From assembly GCF_021155775.2 (NCBI RefSeq), contig NC_060237.1:20172970-20236969 (forward strand): DNA of 64,000 bases. Direction: 5' to 3'. The translations under genes and the position numbers were made by a program. The notes beneath the pieces were generated by a model. The model saw nothing but the letters and a program-made list of their open reading frames with translations. It was not told the origin of the DNA and ran no database searches. Below are positions 23,470 to 37,900 of the stretch, one piece after another. Within the stretch, counting starts at the first letter, position 1, and each line of letters begins with the position of its first letter. Origin of the DNA: Neodiprion pinetum. Taxonomy: Eukaryota; Arthropoda; Insecta; Hymenoptera; Diprionidae.

Positions 23470-23494
23470 AGGTAGGTTGGTAGGTAGGTAGGTA
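23470..23494. repeat. (GTAG)n microsatellite
   Basis: Imperfect run of GGTA units, similar to that at 15523. Confidence 0.85.
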
Positions 23495-23899
23495 AGTGCA
23501 TTATGCAACGCAGCTGACTTAAATATTTAGGTAGGTTAGAAATAATATAATAAGTCAGTAGTGCAGGTACTTCGGCCTTTCTCTCCGTTGGAAAACGGGA
23601 ACGCGTATCACATTTGCTCCCATTGTCTACGCGATAATGGCCGCCTTCCTTACTTGCAGATCATTGGAATTATCAAGCAGATTATTCTCGATTCTATAAT
23701 GTGTAATATCCAAGGAAAAGAGTCCATGCGGCGGTATTAATTGGACATTTCACGTAGCGTCATTAGTTCCCAGACTCCTTTCCCTAACCTCGGGTCGAAA
23801 GTTCTACCGGTAATTGTACACGAAATTTGTCAACGAAGCTAAAGTAAACCGTTGAGTGGTTATGATTTTTGACCTTACGTAAATTGTTTGACATTTTAA

Positions 23900-23926
23900 A
23901 GGGTTTCGACTTTACTGCAGGTAAGA
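23900..23926 (+). other. Candidate recursive-splice (ratchet) site
   Basis: TTTCGACTTTACTGCAG is followed at once by GTAAGA (AG at 23919-23920, GT at 23921-23922). This is nearly the fly ratchet consensus of pyrimidine tract, NCAG, GTAAGT. In such sites the intron is removed in steps, with the donor regenerated and no sequence left in the mRNA. It lies about 22.1 kb after the exon donor. The motif is visible. Function is inferred and chance matches are possible. Confidence 0.3.
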
Positions 23927-26900
23927 CTAACGAGCTCTAATTTTGTGTTTTCTCTGCTCTTTTAATACTACTTAAAACTAAGTCGGGAACGATAAGCTTA
24001 CAAAGTTTTTGTAGGCGAGCAAGCAAGCATTCTGCCGGTCAGATACGTGCATAACGCCTCTGCGAAACTACGTAAATGCACAACTTGCGTAATACACTAA
24101 GGATAGACTTCAGAAGTGCCATGAGCAGTGGCTATAAATTGCATTAGGATACATCGCCGGCGCGATGGTTGCGTTCATACAGTTTGCAGAGATATACGTG
24201 AGCTTGGGTGTGTCGAAGCTGCCTGTGTGATTATGAAATTGTGATACCGCGTCGTAACAATCAGCACGTCGCGATGACGGCAAACTCGTTATATCGATTC
24301 AATCAAGGTGCAACGGAAATGGAAGATGAACAACACGGAGAAAAAGCGTAATGCTTAAGCGTCGTTGAATAGAATGCGAAAATAGCTACGTTTCTATACC
24401 AGTATCGCGATACGTTGTGTATATTTGCTGAAGTCGGAACTCGAAGCTCGCGATTCAAGATTCTGCAAATATATTCGCGAATATTTGCCTTTATCGCCGG
24501 ACGGAAATTGTCGAATCAACTCGGGAACTGATGTATGTTTATAGATTACACGATCTGAAGTACGAATTTTCAATGGATTCTCTGTGTTTCTAGCAGCAAA
24601 CACTCGGGCGAGATCGCTCGTGAATGAGTCAAACAAGGAAGGTACGATTCAATCGGCAACGAATAGATCGGTATCGATTTTCGATCACTCTCCGTATCTT
24701 ATCGGGTGCAATCTATCAGTACACGTGTCGGTTTTAAGCAATCGCAAGTTGGTGTTCTAAAAATTTTTAAAAAGAAATCATGCAGCCCAAAGCCGTGCGA
24801 ATGCAGCGTGACGCGAGCATTAAGAACCAGACCGAAGCTCTTGAATAAAACGATTGCTTTAGCGTTCCGCGTGTATACAGTAGAAATCGAGTCGATTCCA
24901 GCTTCGAGACATGAAACTACGATTAAATGTTTTCTTTTATCGTTTGAAACGTCGTATAAGAAAAATATTCGTCATTTTAGTATTGAAATTCTTGGTGCAA
25001 TGTTTTCAAGCATTCCCGACTGCTTTCTTTGCGTTTCGAAAAATCTCACGAATACCACAAACGACATCGAGGAGAGTTCCGGACTCCAGAGAGAGAGAGA
25101 GAGTGCATCGAATCGAATCCACTCAAAGCATCCTACCGTTCATCCGACCCCTCAAATCCCAGGTATTAAACCGTCCTCGACCCCGAGAAGACCTTAAGAC
25201 CCGAAAAACAAATTTGTTTTCTCTCCCTTCGTAGGGCAGAATATATCTATATATATATGTATACTTATACGGTGTACCCGCAATGTACAAAAACTGAACT
25301 CTGAAGTGAACCTTTATTGGATTGAAGGCTGTGTATTTTTCTGTCTGAACGCACAGGCTGGCTTTTTCAGTACCCTCGGTAATTATTTATTTTTTTTTTT
25401 TTGCCCATTTCTAACTCACCGCGGTTTCCTAGGTCGTGCATGTATGTATTCAACAAGCCCATATATTCACTCTGCCGCGGGTTACCACAATCGAACCACG
25501 CTTGGCGAACCGTGTCAATGAAATTAGCCGTTTGTGTTCCTGCGCGATTCGTTCTTCTGGAAAGTCCTTCGTTGCGTCGTGGCGGGTTAACGCCACAGAA
25601 GTTGTGTAATGGATCAGTTTAACCAACCTTCGCCACGGACTCCGTATCCTTTCTTTCGCCGCTGCTCTCCAAGGCAACGTAAAGAGTACGTACTTAAATG
25701 AAATTCCCAGCCGAATCGAGCCTTCCGATCCGTTTTATCCAGGCTCGTTTTATTCATATTCGTGATGCGCTTGCGCTCAACATTATATTGCAAATTGGAG
25801 TCGAGGGTACGCAACAGATACGAGGAGATGCTGGAGGGCGTTTAATATGCTCGTTCCGCACGTTCAGCTCAGCTCATCCTCGTGCTCATTCCGATTATTA
25901 CACGGTTTCTATGGAGAATCGCGTCCCGAATAGACGGCCAACGTCGTTGTTACGTTATGTGTGAGATCGCGCGTTGACGTATGTAGAATCCGAACGACGG
26001 AACGATCGGTTGTCTAGACGCGGTAAAAATTGATGAGAAACTCTTTTCTCTTCCTTTTTTTTTCACGCCGATATCCATCGCGATATAAAAAATAAAAAAA
26101 AAATGCTCGTATCGACTCATTTACTCCTACGTATAGTCGTACAAACGTAATACGGCCAAGGGTGCAAAACCTTGGGGTGAAAATTTACTATCTACCTTTA
26201 TTACCACTGTACTTTCACAAGTTGCAGGCTGTTGCGTATAGTATATTGGACGGATATTGAAATGAGATATATGTTATGTCACGGTGACTGCAATCGTCGT
26301 TGCGACGGGTAATGAACTGCACTTGTTAGGGAGATTGCTACATTTATTGTAGAAAATATTGTTGACAAGCGTATTATTCTTGACCAAAGGTAGCAAAGTT
26401 CGAAAGTTTTAATTTTATGAAATACTTTGAACTCCCAATACTTTAACAGAATTATGAGGATAAAACTGACCGGAATTTTTTTATTTCCTATAAGTTCAAA
26501 ACGTTTGGCTGCTAACTCCGACTGCTGGCTTCAGCGTTATAAAACTTTGACGTGTCCCTCTTTCTTTGCAACATTGAGTAAATTCTGCTCTTTTCCTTCT
26601 TTCCGCGTATGCAAATAATTTGTTGAAAATCATCATATCTCTCGTCGACGGTGTCAATATGATGCTCAGAAGTGAAGTTTGCAGAGAAAATTCAGAGGGT
26701 TGGTAGGAATGCAAAAGTTCACAAGATTCGCGTGAGATCGTCGTGAAAATGATCTGCTATAAATTGGTCTCTCTTTTAAAAAAAGCAGTGAATAAATACC
26801 ATACACGCTTCACGGCGATCGCGAGAATACCGAGCAGGAGAAAGACTAACCGATTTCAAAGCTTCCAAACGGCGAATTGAAATTTCGTTGGATAGTGACC

Positions 26901-27890
26901 GGTAGGATTCGTTCGGAGATGGCGCTAATTGGGCACGATGCCAAACGCGTTCGCTTCCGGGATAGGAATAAACGTACTCGTCTGATTTTAATTCATTCTT
27001 TTTTTTTCCCCCATTCTATCCAAACTTTTAGTCGTCCAATTACATCGGATAACGCCGACGCCAATTCAACGTTGAGCTCAACGCTCAGGCTTCGACACCG
27101 GATGGTGAATCGAAAACATCCATAGCCGCATGGTGCGCAAATGCTTTCGCTTACCACTAGTGTTTACACCATGCTCAAGACCGAACTGAAACGGTAATAA
27201 CACGTCTTGGTCACGCGATGAAAAAACGGGACATCCGGTTTTACGACCGCGATCACGCGACACGCGGATTGTCAATGTTGGGCTGAACTGCGGCCAATAT
27301 CGTAGTCGTTCATTAAGGCTGGCACACTGACCTGTTCCTGCGGGGGTTGGGCGTTATAACGCATGACAGGTTCCAACGTCCGCATACACGCGTGGACGCG
27401 TGTGTAAATCTACTTACACGTATCAACGTCACCCCATGGACGTTGTTGTTGGCCGGGCAGTAAACGATTGTCAGCAGATTACATCAAGCGGAAGGGGAGA
27501 CCCGTTGGAGAAACGCGATACTGTCATTGATATGTGGACAATGAATAATCAATTACAGTGTCGCGGAGGGCGGAGGAATTTCTCTACTCTGTTCCGACTT
27601 GATTTTTCTTTTTTTTTTTTTTTCTACTTTGCTTTTGTTCCCTCTGTCTCCACTGCATCCTCTGTTTCTTAAAAATGGCGTTATGGATCATCTCCGACAT
27701 CGGAATGACGTTGGTGTCCGTTTACGAGAACTGCGACAAGGTTTTTTTTTTTCACCGAGTTACAAAACATATTGTCAGATCATCGTTTGACAGGCGGTTG
27801 GTATTATTAGCCTTGGCATCGAGCAAGGGGCTACGCGGTATGGACTGTGCACGTGGTCTATCTATGTTCGTTGACGAGGGTCTTCATCTT

Positions 27891-27895
27891 TCTCC

Positions 27896-27931
<36 letters not shown>

Positions 27932-27960
27932 ATCTGTCTCTCTGTCTCTCCTTTCTGTCA
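27891..27960. repeat. (TC)n microsatellite
   Basis: About 30 bases of pure TC with interrupted TC/TG extensions on both sides. Confidence 0.9.
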
Positions 27961-28152
27961 CTCTCGAAATATACTCGATTCACAAATGCCATCACAGAAT
28001 TCATCGAGGTTTATTCCAAACTCTGGATCAACCGCGACGTTTCGTTTTTTCGTTTCACTGATTTCTTGCATTTTTTTTTTTTTGTTTCCTCAGTGATCTA
28101 CTCCTGGCTTGAACAATATTCTTGTGTTGTACGGAGTGAATTTCTGACAACT

Positions 28153-28429
28153 GAATAGTCCGTCGTCCGCTAATACTCAGTGCGCATGCGTTACAATAAG
28201 GAAGCAATTATTTGCCAAGGCTACCAACCGTCATAAACTTAAAGGACCATTCGCCACGATGTACGTAACCTCAAAAATTTTGACAACTGTCCATGTTGAA
28301 CATAACTGTCACTGACAATTGTCAAAATTTATTAGACCAAGTTCACGACGGTTGGTGGCCTTGTAAACAACTGCTCTCGGATTGTTGCACATGTACCTGT
28401 ATTCAATTGTAGCAGACGACGGACCATTC
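28153..28429. mobile_element. Near-complete foldback element (GTCCGTCGTC ends)
   Basis: The ends match GAATRGTCCGTCGTCYGCTA on the left and its complement on the right. Interior blocks also pair: AAGGCTACCAACCGTC (28228-28243) with GACGGTTGGTGGCCTT, and AAATTTTGACAACTGTC with GACAATTGTCAAAATTT. The loop is only about 20-25 bases. RNA from either strand would form a long imperfect hairpin. It is noncoding. Confidence 0.75.
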
Positions 28430-31400
28430 GGTCGTTAGTAATTCACTCTGCAATTCGCAACAAATTTTTGAGGAAAATTGATAAATCGACCAAGCGACAT
28501 CTTAGAAGCAACGTAGAACGCTCATCTTTGGGGAGAATCTTTCCTTCAACTCAAACAAAGAGAGAGAAATTTGCAAATTGTTTTTTCGTAGGACATCCTA
28601 ACAGGTATAACGGAGGACAACTGTTTCGGTGTTGTGAAATAACAATTTTGCTTTGAAGCGGGTTATTTCAGACATTTTTTCGACATACAACGTCTAGTAT
28701 CCAGAAAAATGATAACGTACGTTTTCGCGTTCGAGAGAAGCCAATCGAACAGCATTTCAAACCGCTTATTTCAGTCGGTCTGCTGTACGATTATGAATGA
28801 AGCCATTAAATAACAGCTTTTCATCGGAACTCTGTGTTAATTTTCACCTCGTGATTTGTGGGAGCGTCACGTTCATAAATGTGCACTTAGAGTCGTTTCG
28901 TATAATCGACATTCGACGCTAACGGAACACATCGCGTGACTATAAAATTGCTGTATACGGTTATATCGAAGCTTCGGATTTTTATTTGGGGAATCGTTTT
29001 CCGTTAAAAACCGACATATGTTCCACAGTTGAACTAATCCCTGAAATAAAATTGATGAAGTATCACGTGACTCGTTTATCCCGATTCGTAGATGAGAAAA
29101 TTATTAGCCAGTGCGTTCTTCGCGTTGAAAAATTTTGAAACATGTCTTATCCAATAGACAGAAATTTTCTTTCTTTATCTTCCTCTTTTTTTTTCTCTGT
29201 TGTTTACGTGGCTTTAACCGCGAAGCTTTCACACTCTCAGCTGGGGGTAGACGACCTTCTCAGCGAGATGCTTTTAAAAATTTATTTTTCCACGTTTAAA
29301 CTATAGGTTAAAAATACACGCGCAATATTTTCTCTGCCTCGCGAACGGGAGAAGAAGGTTTTTGTTTTCGTTGTCACGCCGTGAATAGCATATTTTATTT
29401 ATTTTTCCTTCTTTTTCATTCTTGAATGGGATGCCAAACGTTCGTTAGTTACAGGTATCCGAGGTCGTCGTCACGCGTAAACAGGAAGCGCTTGACTTAT
29501 CAATCTTCCGGCGGGTTCTTCGCTGTTTGTTCACCTGTAATTTTTATTTTCTTTAATTTTCCCCCCTGTATTTACACTGGGTTCTTCTATCCATTCCAAG
29601 GGTGTACAACCACTTGTTCCTCCGTCGTATCACCCACTTATCCACCCGAGTAATTTCTCATTCTTTTCCTTCCTCGGTCGCCTTTTTTGTCACATAACTG
29701 TCCTCTCTCAAGTTTCCTCATCTCTCACGTTTACCCAGCTGCTTGACAAACGATGTTCCCTGTGTCGATATATCGCTTATTCACGGTTCCCGCAGGTTAC
29801 GGGTATTAGCCCCACCGTTATTCCCAACGGACATGTTGTTACTTACCTTCTCGTACTAGTCCAGTGAGTACGATTGTTGCATTCACAGAGCCGAGCTGAA
29901 TTGAAACAGTTTTTATTGTCGGACGAGGGCACTTTTGTTATTTACTTTTCGTTAACGTTGTAACTGGTGCCTCGTAACGGTAGGACGGCCACCGACCTAT
30001 GACGTGAGTTTGACTTTACATGCTAAACGACGCTAACCGTTCCATCGCAAGGCGATACCATTTCGAATTTTCTATATGTACTTATACACTAACCCGTTGT
30101 ATGTACACGGCGGAAATAACCGTTGTTTGCCAACTTGAGGTCAAATGTCGTTCACCGATGAACCGCGTGATTTCACCGTTGCTTTTTAAAACGGCTCTGC
30201 GAGTGCCTTTTCTTTTCTTCATTATGTACCAGTCGTCGATTACTTCCGTATTGTACGAGGACGGATGTGCTAAATTATACAACACTCGCCGTTTCTAAAC
30301 GAGACATAACAAAGTCGATTTCAATGAATTCCGTATCAGTTAAGTCAGTTTGGCACACGTATACTGTGCACTATGCTACGAAGATCAATCGATCGATCAA
30401 TCGATCAATCAATTAAGTCACTGATACAGAGGAAGAAAAATGCACATCTATGTAACACGCCTAAATTAGATTCACCCTGATATTATTTACCCATTATGCG
30501 AGTTGGCAGTTCAAATTTATCGATCATTTCTGGGCAAATGATACGTGCTTAAGTACAGGCTTTAGGTTTAGGATACACATAAAGGTACCTGGCAAAATTA
30601 CGAGAATAAATGAAACAGAAAATTATCAATTATTAGTTCAGGGGATTTGATTTTACTATCCGTAAACTATTGGAAAATGGTCGGCGATGTGATTTTTTTT
30701 TTTTTTTTCTTCGTACGTGAAATCGGTGCAAACCAGAGAGACATGTCATTAGTGGGGGTAAATGTTTGCGGGCAACTGACTGTTGGAAAGTCGGCGAACA
30801 GCAGATCGATTCTTGACCAGAAGCCAAATCCTCCCGTGTACTCCAGGGCGAGTCTATTACTTTCAATTAACCTGTGATCCTCCCTTAAACCTGTGTGTAC
30901 GTAACAGCGTGTATAGATCATTCGGTTGCAGGGCTAGTCGAAGTCAGCACTGGCCGTAGGACCTAGGTTAGTAATGCCGATAGCCACAGTGTGCGTAATA
31001 GACATCTGCATGTTTCATGTGTCCATGGGGAGTAATACGGCACGGTGCATTAACGGGACGAGAAATGCAGCACATAGTTCATGGACTATAAATGCATGCG
31101 GGATCTAGCCCAGGAATAGAGAAGCCACGTTGTTGGTTATAAACGCTGTTACATGCCTGTGTATACGTCTGTTGTTGCAGATATTTAATTCGGCATTATG
31201 TATTCATACACTATTTGAACGGATTTCCTTTCCTCGTATATTGTATTACCGTCCAAAGTTGAGATAAGAGACGTGGCGGTATCCTGTATACGTGAAACTA
31301 CGCGAGCTTGAAGTCAAATTACTTGTTCAATGTGTACAGGTAACTGCAGGAATTGCTGCAGCTCTGTTAACCGCGAGGAGTTTGAATCAATCGTAACTGT

Positions 31401-34400
31401 TATACACTGTGTTCTCATTTCTCGGGGGATGATGCAATCTAGATATTGCGCAACTTCGAAAAGTGGAAAATCGGAAGACGTGTAGTACTATTAGGTACTG
31501 CTACTGCTACTGCTACCGGAAGTTCTCGGACGCAGGGAGAATGTTGTTGAATCCAACCGTCAAGAATGTTGGGTTTCGAATATGCATATCGATGCAGGTT
31601 TGTGCTCTGCGGTACTGTGCATCCACCCTTGCGTATAGCGATAGAGGAATGAATATGGAGGAGTAGTCATTTCCTTCGACGAATACTGTAATACCGAGTT
31701 GCTATTCTTGAGGAAACTTGATCAGATTTATCCAGAGGTTAACTTTTTACGGTATATGCCATTTAAGAGGGATGACATACGTATTAGGTAATCTACAGTC
31801 GATGCTAGTCAGTACCTACACACATCACGCGATTCCTCCGCAAGCACAGCATCCGACTACAATTGACTCCAATTCGTTCCACTTGAGTATCGCCTGGATT
31901 GTAAATACGTAACGGGGGTTAGGTTACTCTGCGAAACTATGCGAACTCTCGATATGTTTACAGAGTGTGCGTTGTACGGGAGTGATGTGAATTTAGCCAG
32001 ATGCGAAATGCCAAAACGTTTGTACACGGAGTACTGAAACCGGGACAGGGTTGTAACATGCGATACACCGTACGCGGTTGCGGGACAACGATGGGATGAA
32101 GAAAATGGAGCCGGAAGAGGGAAACGGACGATGAATAAGAGCGGAATGAGGAAGGCGACATCAGTGCCCATTCCTATTCTAGTCCCGCGTATAACCCAGA
32201 GACTACCAAAGATGCAGACTGGCTCCGAGGAACTTTGGATAGGCCGGGGGGACAAAACAAGCCGGAATTCAATGTCTCTACCGTAGATGTAAGATAGGAA
32301 TTGGTAATTTGGTCTTTGATGCAATCTCTCCTTGTCTCGCTGATAATTTACGAACGGGTGACAATGTCTCGGAGACGATTTTCACCCACCGCTAACCTCA
32401 AAGACAATCCCAATTTTCAATTCCTCGTACAAGATTTCTCTATCATTATTGTTCCGTGCGCGAAATGCTTCATTCCTATTCATATATCCGGTTCCTTCAT
32501 TTTCCCTATTCACATTTCCCTGCCTCTATCCGCGACAGATGATCCTTCCGGTATCAGGCATCCGTCAGATCTCTGCTGTTTACACGTGTCATTACTTTAT
32601 TCGTGCAATACGTATTACGTGCGTAGGTTGAAAGGGTTTTCGCGATAAATTTGCGCTCCTGGTGTTCCTGGATAAGTATTATAACGTCGAGATACCCAGA
32701 CGCAGTACGATAAATGTCAAAACCGAAATCGCGAGTCAACGGTTCACGGCGATTCTTCTCTCTCGTCGGAGATAAACTTCACGGTACATAACTACAATCT
32801 ATCCTCTCTCGTTCACGTCAATTAATCACGTTCCAATCGACATTCATCCATCCAATACCTATCGACAAATGCCTTTCAACCCAGGACGTTCGTACATCTT
32901 CGATTGGTTTGAGCTAGTCCGATAATTCACAAGTGGAGGCAGATGTGGAGGCCAGAGATGGCCGGTTCGACCTAATCAGCTTCGCTTGATAATTACTTGA
33001 AATACCGACAGCACACGTGTCGCGCGAACTTTTGATTGCAAGTGAGATGAACACAGAAGCGACGAATAAACGTCGGTCGGTCGTATCGGACGTACCAAGG
33101 TCTTTGATTTATACTTCGAAAGAGAGACGGATATAGACGAGACGACATTGCCGTCGTTCTTGTATGCGGCATGCCCAAATGTGACGTTGACGATGACGGT
33201 GACGTCATGAGTCACCGAGGTTGATTCAGCGATACTAGGCATTGTGTGCGCGTCGAGTTAATTGAATCTTAGGTACGGTCGTGGCGCGGTAGTGATTTAA
33301 TCCGACGTGTCATGTATAATGTTGAACCAAGGCTTGTAGGATCGGGCAGCGAAAAGAGAGTGCTCATTGTACGCTCGTCAGGTCGTGCATGGTGAAAAAA
33401 TGGGCGGAAATTGCGTCCAACAAACATTCCTCAGGCGGTTTCAGGGTTGATATTTTTCGCTTTGTACAGACGGAGAATTATTGCCCCGCTTTGAACAACG
33501 TCGGCAGATGGCGTACGTTCTTTCGCCTCCGGACCTTTGTCCGGGCTGATTGTGAGCGAGCAAACTGACGTATGAATGTCCCTTCGATGTAACACGGTTC
33601 ACTTTGCGATAATCGAGAACCTTTAGTTTTACACCCGCTCTTTAGCTCTCGTATTTCGGGAGAGTATTCAATTTATTTGTCGGTGTTGATTTAGGGCTGC
33701 ACCGAAGAGCCAGAGAGCCTGCGATAGAGAGACTGGAGACGGAGATAGAGACAGAGAGAAAATGAGAATATGCGCAGGAACTCCGCAACGAACGAATCGC
33801 ACCCTCCGTGAGGTTAAATTGTGCGGAATTGCACGCGTCACGCGTATCCCTTACGCAATCAATCACCGCCACACCCATATTTTAAAAAGCCTTAAACTCG
33901 TTTCTACGGGTAGAAGAAAACTTTGGCGAAATCCTCGCTGCAGGCTTTCCTGGATTAGTTTGTCCCTATACTTATCCCACCGGGTTCAAAATGGGAGAGC
34001 TGTCCGTAATACTGCAAAGTTGTGTATGGTATGTATATAACAAGTTCCTCTGATGTGGCTCGATGCGGGCGTTTTGCGACCTGCATTACAGGTATATCAT
34101 GCTAGAAATAGAATGAAAAAAATCTCTCATCCCCTATGACGGTTATCGATTGAGGCTTAGAGAGACGGTCGTCAAGGGTTACGTCGAAAAGGTGAAATCT
34201 TGATGGTTGCTAATTAATTCCCTTTACTAAGCCTACATATATGCCTTAATTGCTTTTTCTCTGAAACGCCACAATTTCTTCGTCAATACCTACAAACACA
34301 TATCTACTTTTCATCCTACCTCGCCAAACACGCTGGAAACCTTTCTATTCATCGATTGCACGGACCCTCTGATCGGCGATAATCAAGGGACAAATCTGTG

Positions 34401-34565
34401 AGGTTCTTTTATCTTTGGGTAGAATCCGTTTGCGGATGGGACACTTTTCTTTCAATGTAAATTACGAAAGTCTTATTCTATAAGGCTTATAGTCTTTCGA
34501 TTATGAATTGAATCAGTGATACAGTGGATTACACGAATGTGGACAGACAATTACCAATAGTACCA
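28430..34565. other. Intron segment, no gene seen
   Basis: AT-rich, with a GATC/AATC repeat patch at 30381-30414. Antisense open frames near 31857-32324 and 32976-33242 open at non-ATG codons or lack domains. Confidence 0.5.
30381..30414. repeat. (GATC/AATC)n short repeat
   Basis: Run of alternating ATCG and ATCA tetranucleotides. Confidence 0.75.
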
Positions 34566-34995
34566 CACTGAGAAAAATTTCATCTGTCATAGTAACTAGT
34601 AAAATTCAGTGAAACAGGTATCGTTGAAAAAACTGTTTGAATATTGTTGGAATTACGAAAAACGGGGTACGCCTAACCATTTTCCGCTATTGTCGATTCT
34701 TTTTTGGTAATCGCAACGCAAAATCAGTTTCTTCGGTTTACTCTACCTTTTTAGTTAAAAAAGTAGCTTTAACGTCAATTTATTGTTGCACAAACATTAA
34801 ATTTTCGCAACAGTTACAAGAAAATATCGTAACAGTGATCGTAACGAGAAAGAATAGTAACGGATACTAGAGTTTCCGGCAACAGCTAGAAAACTAATTC
34901 TCATTTTGTACCTGGAACTATATTTTTCGATTGTGGTAAAAAATGAAAATCGTTGAGGACTGAGCCGTAACCGGAACTAAAAATTTCTCTCAGTG
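34566..34995 (-). mobile_element. Family B CACTGAG-ended element, copy 2
   Basis: It begins CACTGAGAAAAATTTCA and ends AAATTTCTCTCAGTG, so the terminal inverted repeats are clear. It aligns end to end with 14851-15272 in the opposite orientation. The weak open frame inside (34637-34870) is not a transposase. It is a nonautonomous element of about 430 bp. Confidence 0.75.
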
Positions 34996-37900
34996 CACCA
35001 TTAGATGGCGCAGCATTTTAATTATAATGACGGACTCCGTTGGTTGGAACAAGTCTTCACTAAAACAATGACCGATCTTACAGAGACAAAGAAGAGTCCT
35101 CCGAGTACACAGTGTGTGGGATTAAAAAAGAAGTCCATTTCCAGCGCTGATTGTGAACGAAAAAGTACTCCGTGAGCAAGTTTATCGAATAATCTCTCCG
35201 GTCAAGTTTTGCGACATTTTGCAGGGAACAATGCATCGCACAGAGTCCAGCAGCTGTACGCGGAAAGCTTGAAAGCTCGTTGAATTAATTTTAACGATAA
35301 TGTAACGACCGTAACCGTTGAACACTGGTTTGTGTACAAAGGTGATGTTTAATTCGTTTTAATCGATGTTTAACGATTCAACGCATACTGCCCGATTTCA
35401 CGTTGAATTGCCGATGTACCGAAAAGTTTCAGCGAAAACACCGCCGCCTATCATAACCGTTTGCAAAGCCATCCCCGAGAGCAACTTTGTCCGCTACTTT
35501 GCCTAAGCACTTCCGCGACCCAGTTAGATTAGAAACGTGAATGCGGTAGGTATGTATTGCGCATGCATGCCTCTATATGTATGTAGGTACACACTGTTTG
35601 TGACAGTGTCCTCTTACATGATCCTGTGCAGTAATAAGACCGGTGAAAACGGCCGAATATCTATATGCTGAGTTTGTCCTCCTGCTTTGCAGGATTAGCC
35701 ATTTAGAGCGGAAAGTCCTCCTCCTCCACCTTTCCGGTCCGTAACTTTTATCATTTACCTCACTCGAGAGCGATGCACAAATGCGCCGATCCATGCTGAT
35801 AGAGGGGAAATTTTGCTCAGATAACATTCTTCCCGTATATAATCGACGGTGAGTTTAGACAAGGATTATTCAATTAAATCGACGTAAAGTTGAAGAAAAA
35901 ATAAATCGTGGCGGGGCTATGAATTTTGACTGTTTATTTATATCGTAGAATAATTACTCATATTTAGCTAATTACTTAACGTTGTGTAACGATCTGCTCA
36001 CCGTTGGCAAAGAGTAAACTTGGGAATGATAATTATTGAGAAGTTTGGGAGATGAATTAAGGACGAAGTTTGAACAGTTCAAAACTGCTTAACAGTTACT
36101 GAACTTACATCGTGATAACGAAATTACTGCTCATTTATTTCTCACTTTTTTCAAGCTAGATTTCCCTCTTCTCTTCTTTAAGGACAATTCAATTAAGCTT
36201 CGTAATTGCCCCTAAACGCGGCGAGTGACGAATCTCAGGTATTCCCAGAAATGTAATTTTTTTTGAAATTTTAATGCACTTAAATGACACAAGTACGGCA
36301 TTGTTGACATACGCGCGGGTTTTTCGTTTAATTAATTCGACGCTGACTGCACGGCCACCGTTTTAGTAATATGTATTAGATGGGTGGATACCCATTTCTT
36401 TACACCCGGATCGGCTCTTTTTTCTCGATTTATAATTAGCGCCGGTATAATGCGGCCGGATGCTGCAGCTTGTTTTTCTTCCAAGATCGTTCGTCCATGA
36501 GAGAGAAATCCCCCTGATGTTTCATCATCCGTTTTCATGAGTCATATTTCTTATAACTTTAATAAACATACTACAACGTATCTAGACGGTAGAGTTTTTC
36601 TTATCTTTTTTTTTTATTTTTTTGTTTTTTTATTCTGTTTTAACTTATCGCCTTTTACTTCAAGTGACGACAAACTATTATACGGGGTTAAAAATCCACT
36701 ACATTTTTCAACGTTCACAAGCTTGACAGTAAATTATGGTTTACCTGTAGCTTCAATGTCGTTCGGATTAATTTATATTTTTCAAACAACGAAAGAATAA
36801 ACTAGCGGGGAAATATGAACTGGTAAGAAAAAGCTCTTATCTCGTTATCGTTGAATTTAAATTTACGAAAGCTCCCGCACTCTACTTACTGTACAAAGCA
36901 AAGCAAACAGTTGTAAGTTCGTCATTCTGACTGTAAGTAGAAGTTTTGGCAGAGCAAGGCGTAGAATTTTGGCAATAATTTCAGTTGCTTTTCAGCGGTG
37001 TTATTATTACGACTGCAAAGTTTACGGCGGAATCACAAGTTCTCTAGTTACACAACGAACAGTGAAATTTCGTACGGTCTGATGATGAGCGGTAGTTAAT
37101 ATACATATAGATTTTTGCCTCGTGGATTACCGTCTGTTATTACGTGTAATTGACGTTACTTGTCGTGTCGCATTACACGTGAATATATTTCGTAACCTTG
37201 TAGGTATAAAGTGAAGCTGAAGCTACCGTCTGAATTTTCATTTACGCATAATTCTCTACGGTGAATTTTTTTTCTGCGTTTAATTGTAATTCACATCGCT
37301 ATCTACGATTTTTTAGAAACAATCTCAATGACTCGGAATTTTATTATCTCGTAAAACGGATCTCTTTTTTGGTTGTAAAATCAAAATATAAAGGTATTCT
37401 GTAAAACGTCGTGAGTTAGCATAATTCAATGACGGTCGAACATGTCACGAGGATTAATGCAATATTTGAGCTAACGTTGCACACATCACAAAAATATTTA
37501 TTCATACGGAATAATTTATGTCAATTTATAATGTTACGATTTTTAGTTTTTGCTCGAACATTATGAACTTTAACAAAAATCAACTGTTTCTTACGTGTGC
37601 TTGCAGAATTTCGGTTTGATATCAATTCCCTAACGAGAGCAAAATTCCTGACTCGTCGAGAAGTTTGATTGAATAACAAATATACAGATATAACAGCTGC
37701 CTAACCGTGCAATTAAGTTTGGGATTCCCGTTACGTCAGCTGAACACAAGTTTAGCGGTCGAAATATGTGCGTGTGTACATGTATCTATATACACGTGTG
37801 TGTGTGTGCATATATTTCCGTGATAAATCCTGTATTGTCGAAGATTCAATCGCCGCGGATAAATTCGTACAGGCATATTTTTCCCCGGCGTTTATTTGCC

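Larger units (their letters stand above)
21904..28152. other. Intron segment, no gene seen
   Basis: It contains a GTAG microsatellite (23470-23494), a CT microsatellite (27891-27960), T/A runs and one ratchet-like junction at 23920. The open frame at 24706-25197 opens at a TTG rather than an ATG and has no domain. Confidence 0.5.

Noticed and set aside
23480..23500. AG|GTAAGT-like junction within a GTAG repeat
   Set aside because: It is a by-product of the tetranucleotide repeat, and there is no pyrimidine tract.
24706..25197. Open frame of 163 codons
   Set aside because: The start is a TTG, another frame is open over the same DNA, and there is no family motif.
30020..30298. RRYHFEF residues resembling the YHF of the furin pro-domain
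   Set aside because: The residues around it do not follow the furin pattern, there are no paired basic residues afterwards, and no acceptor is positioned to join in phase with the exon at 1822.
31857..32324. Antisense open frame of 155 codons
   Set aside because: It starts at a TTG and has no domain or splice-site context.
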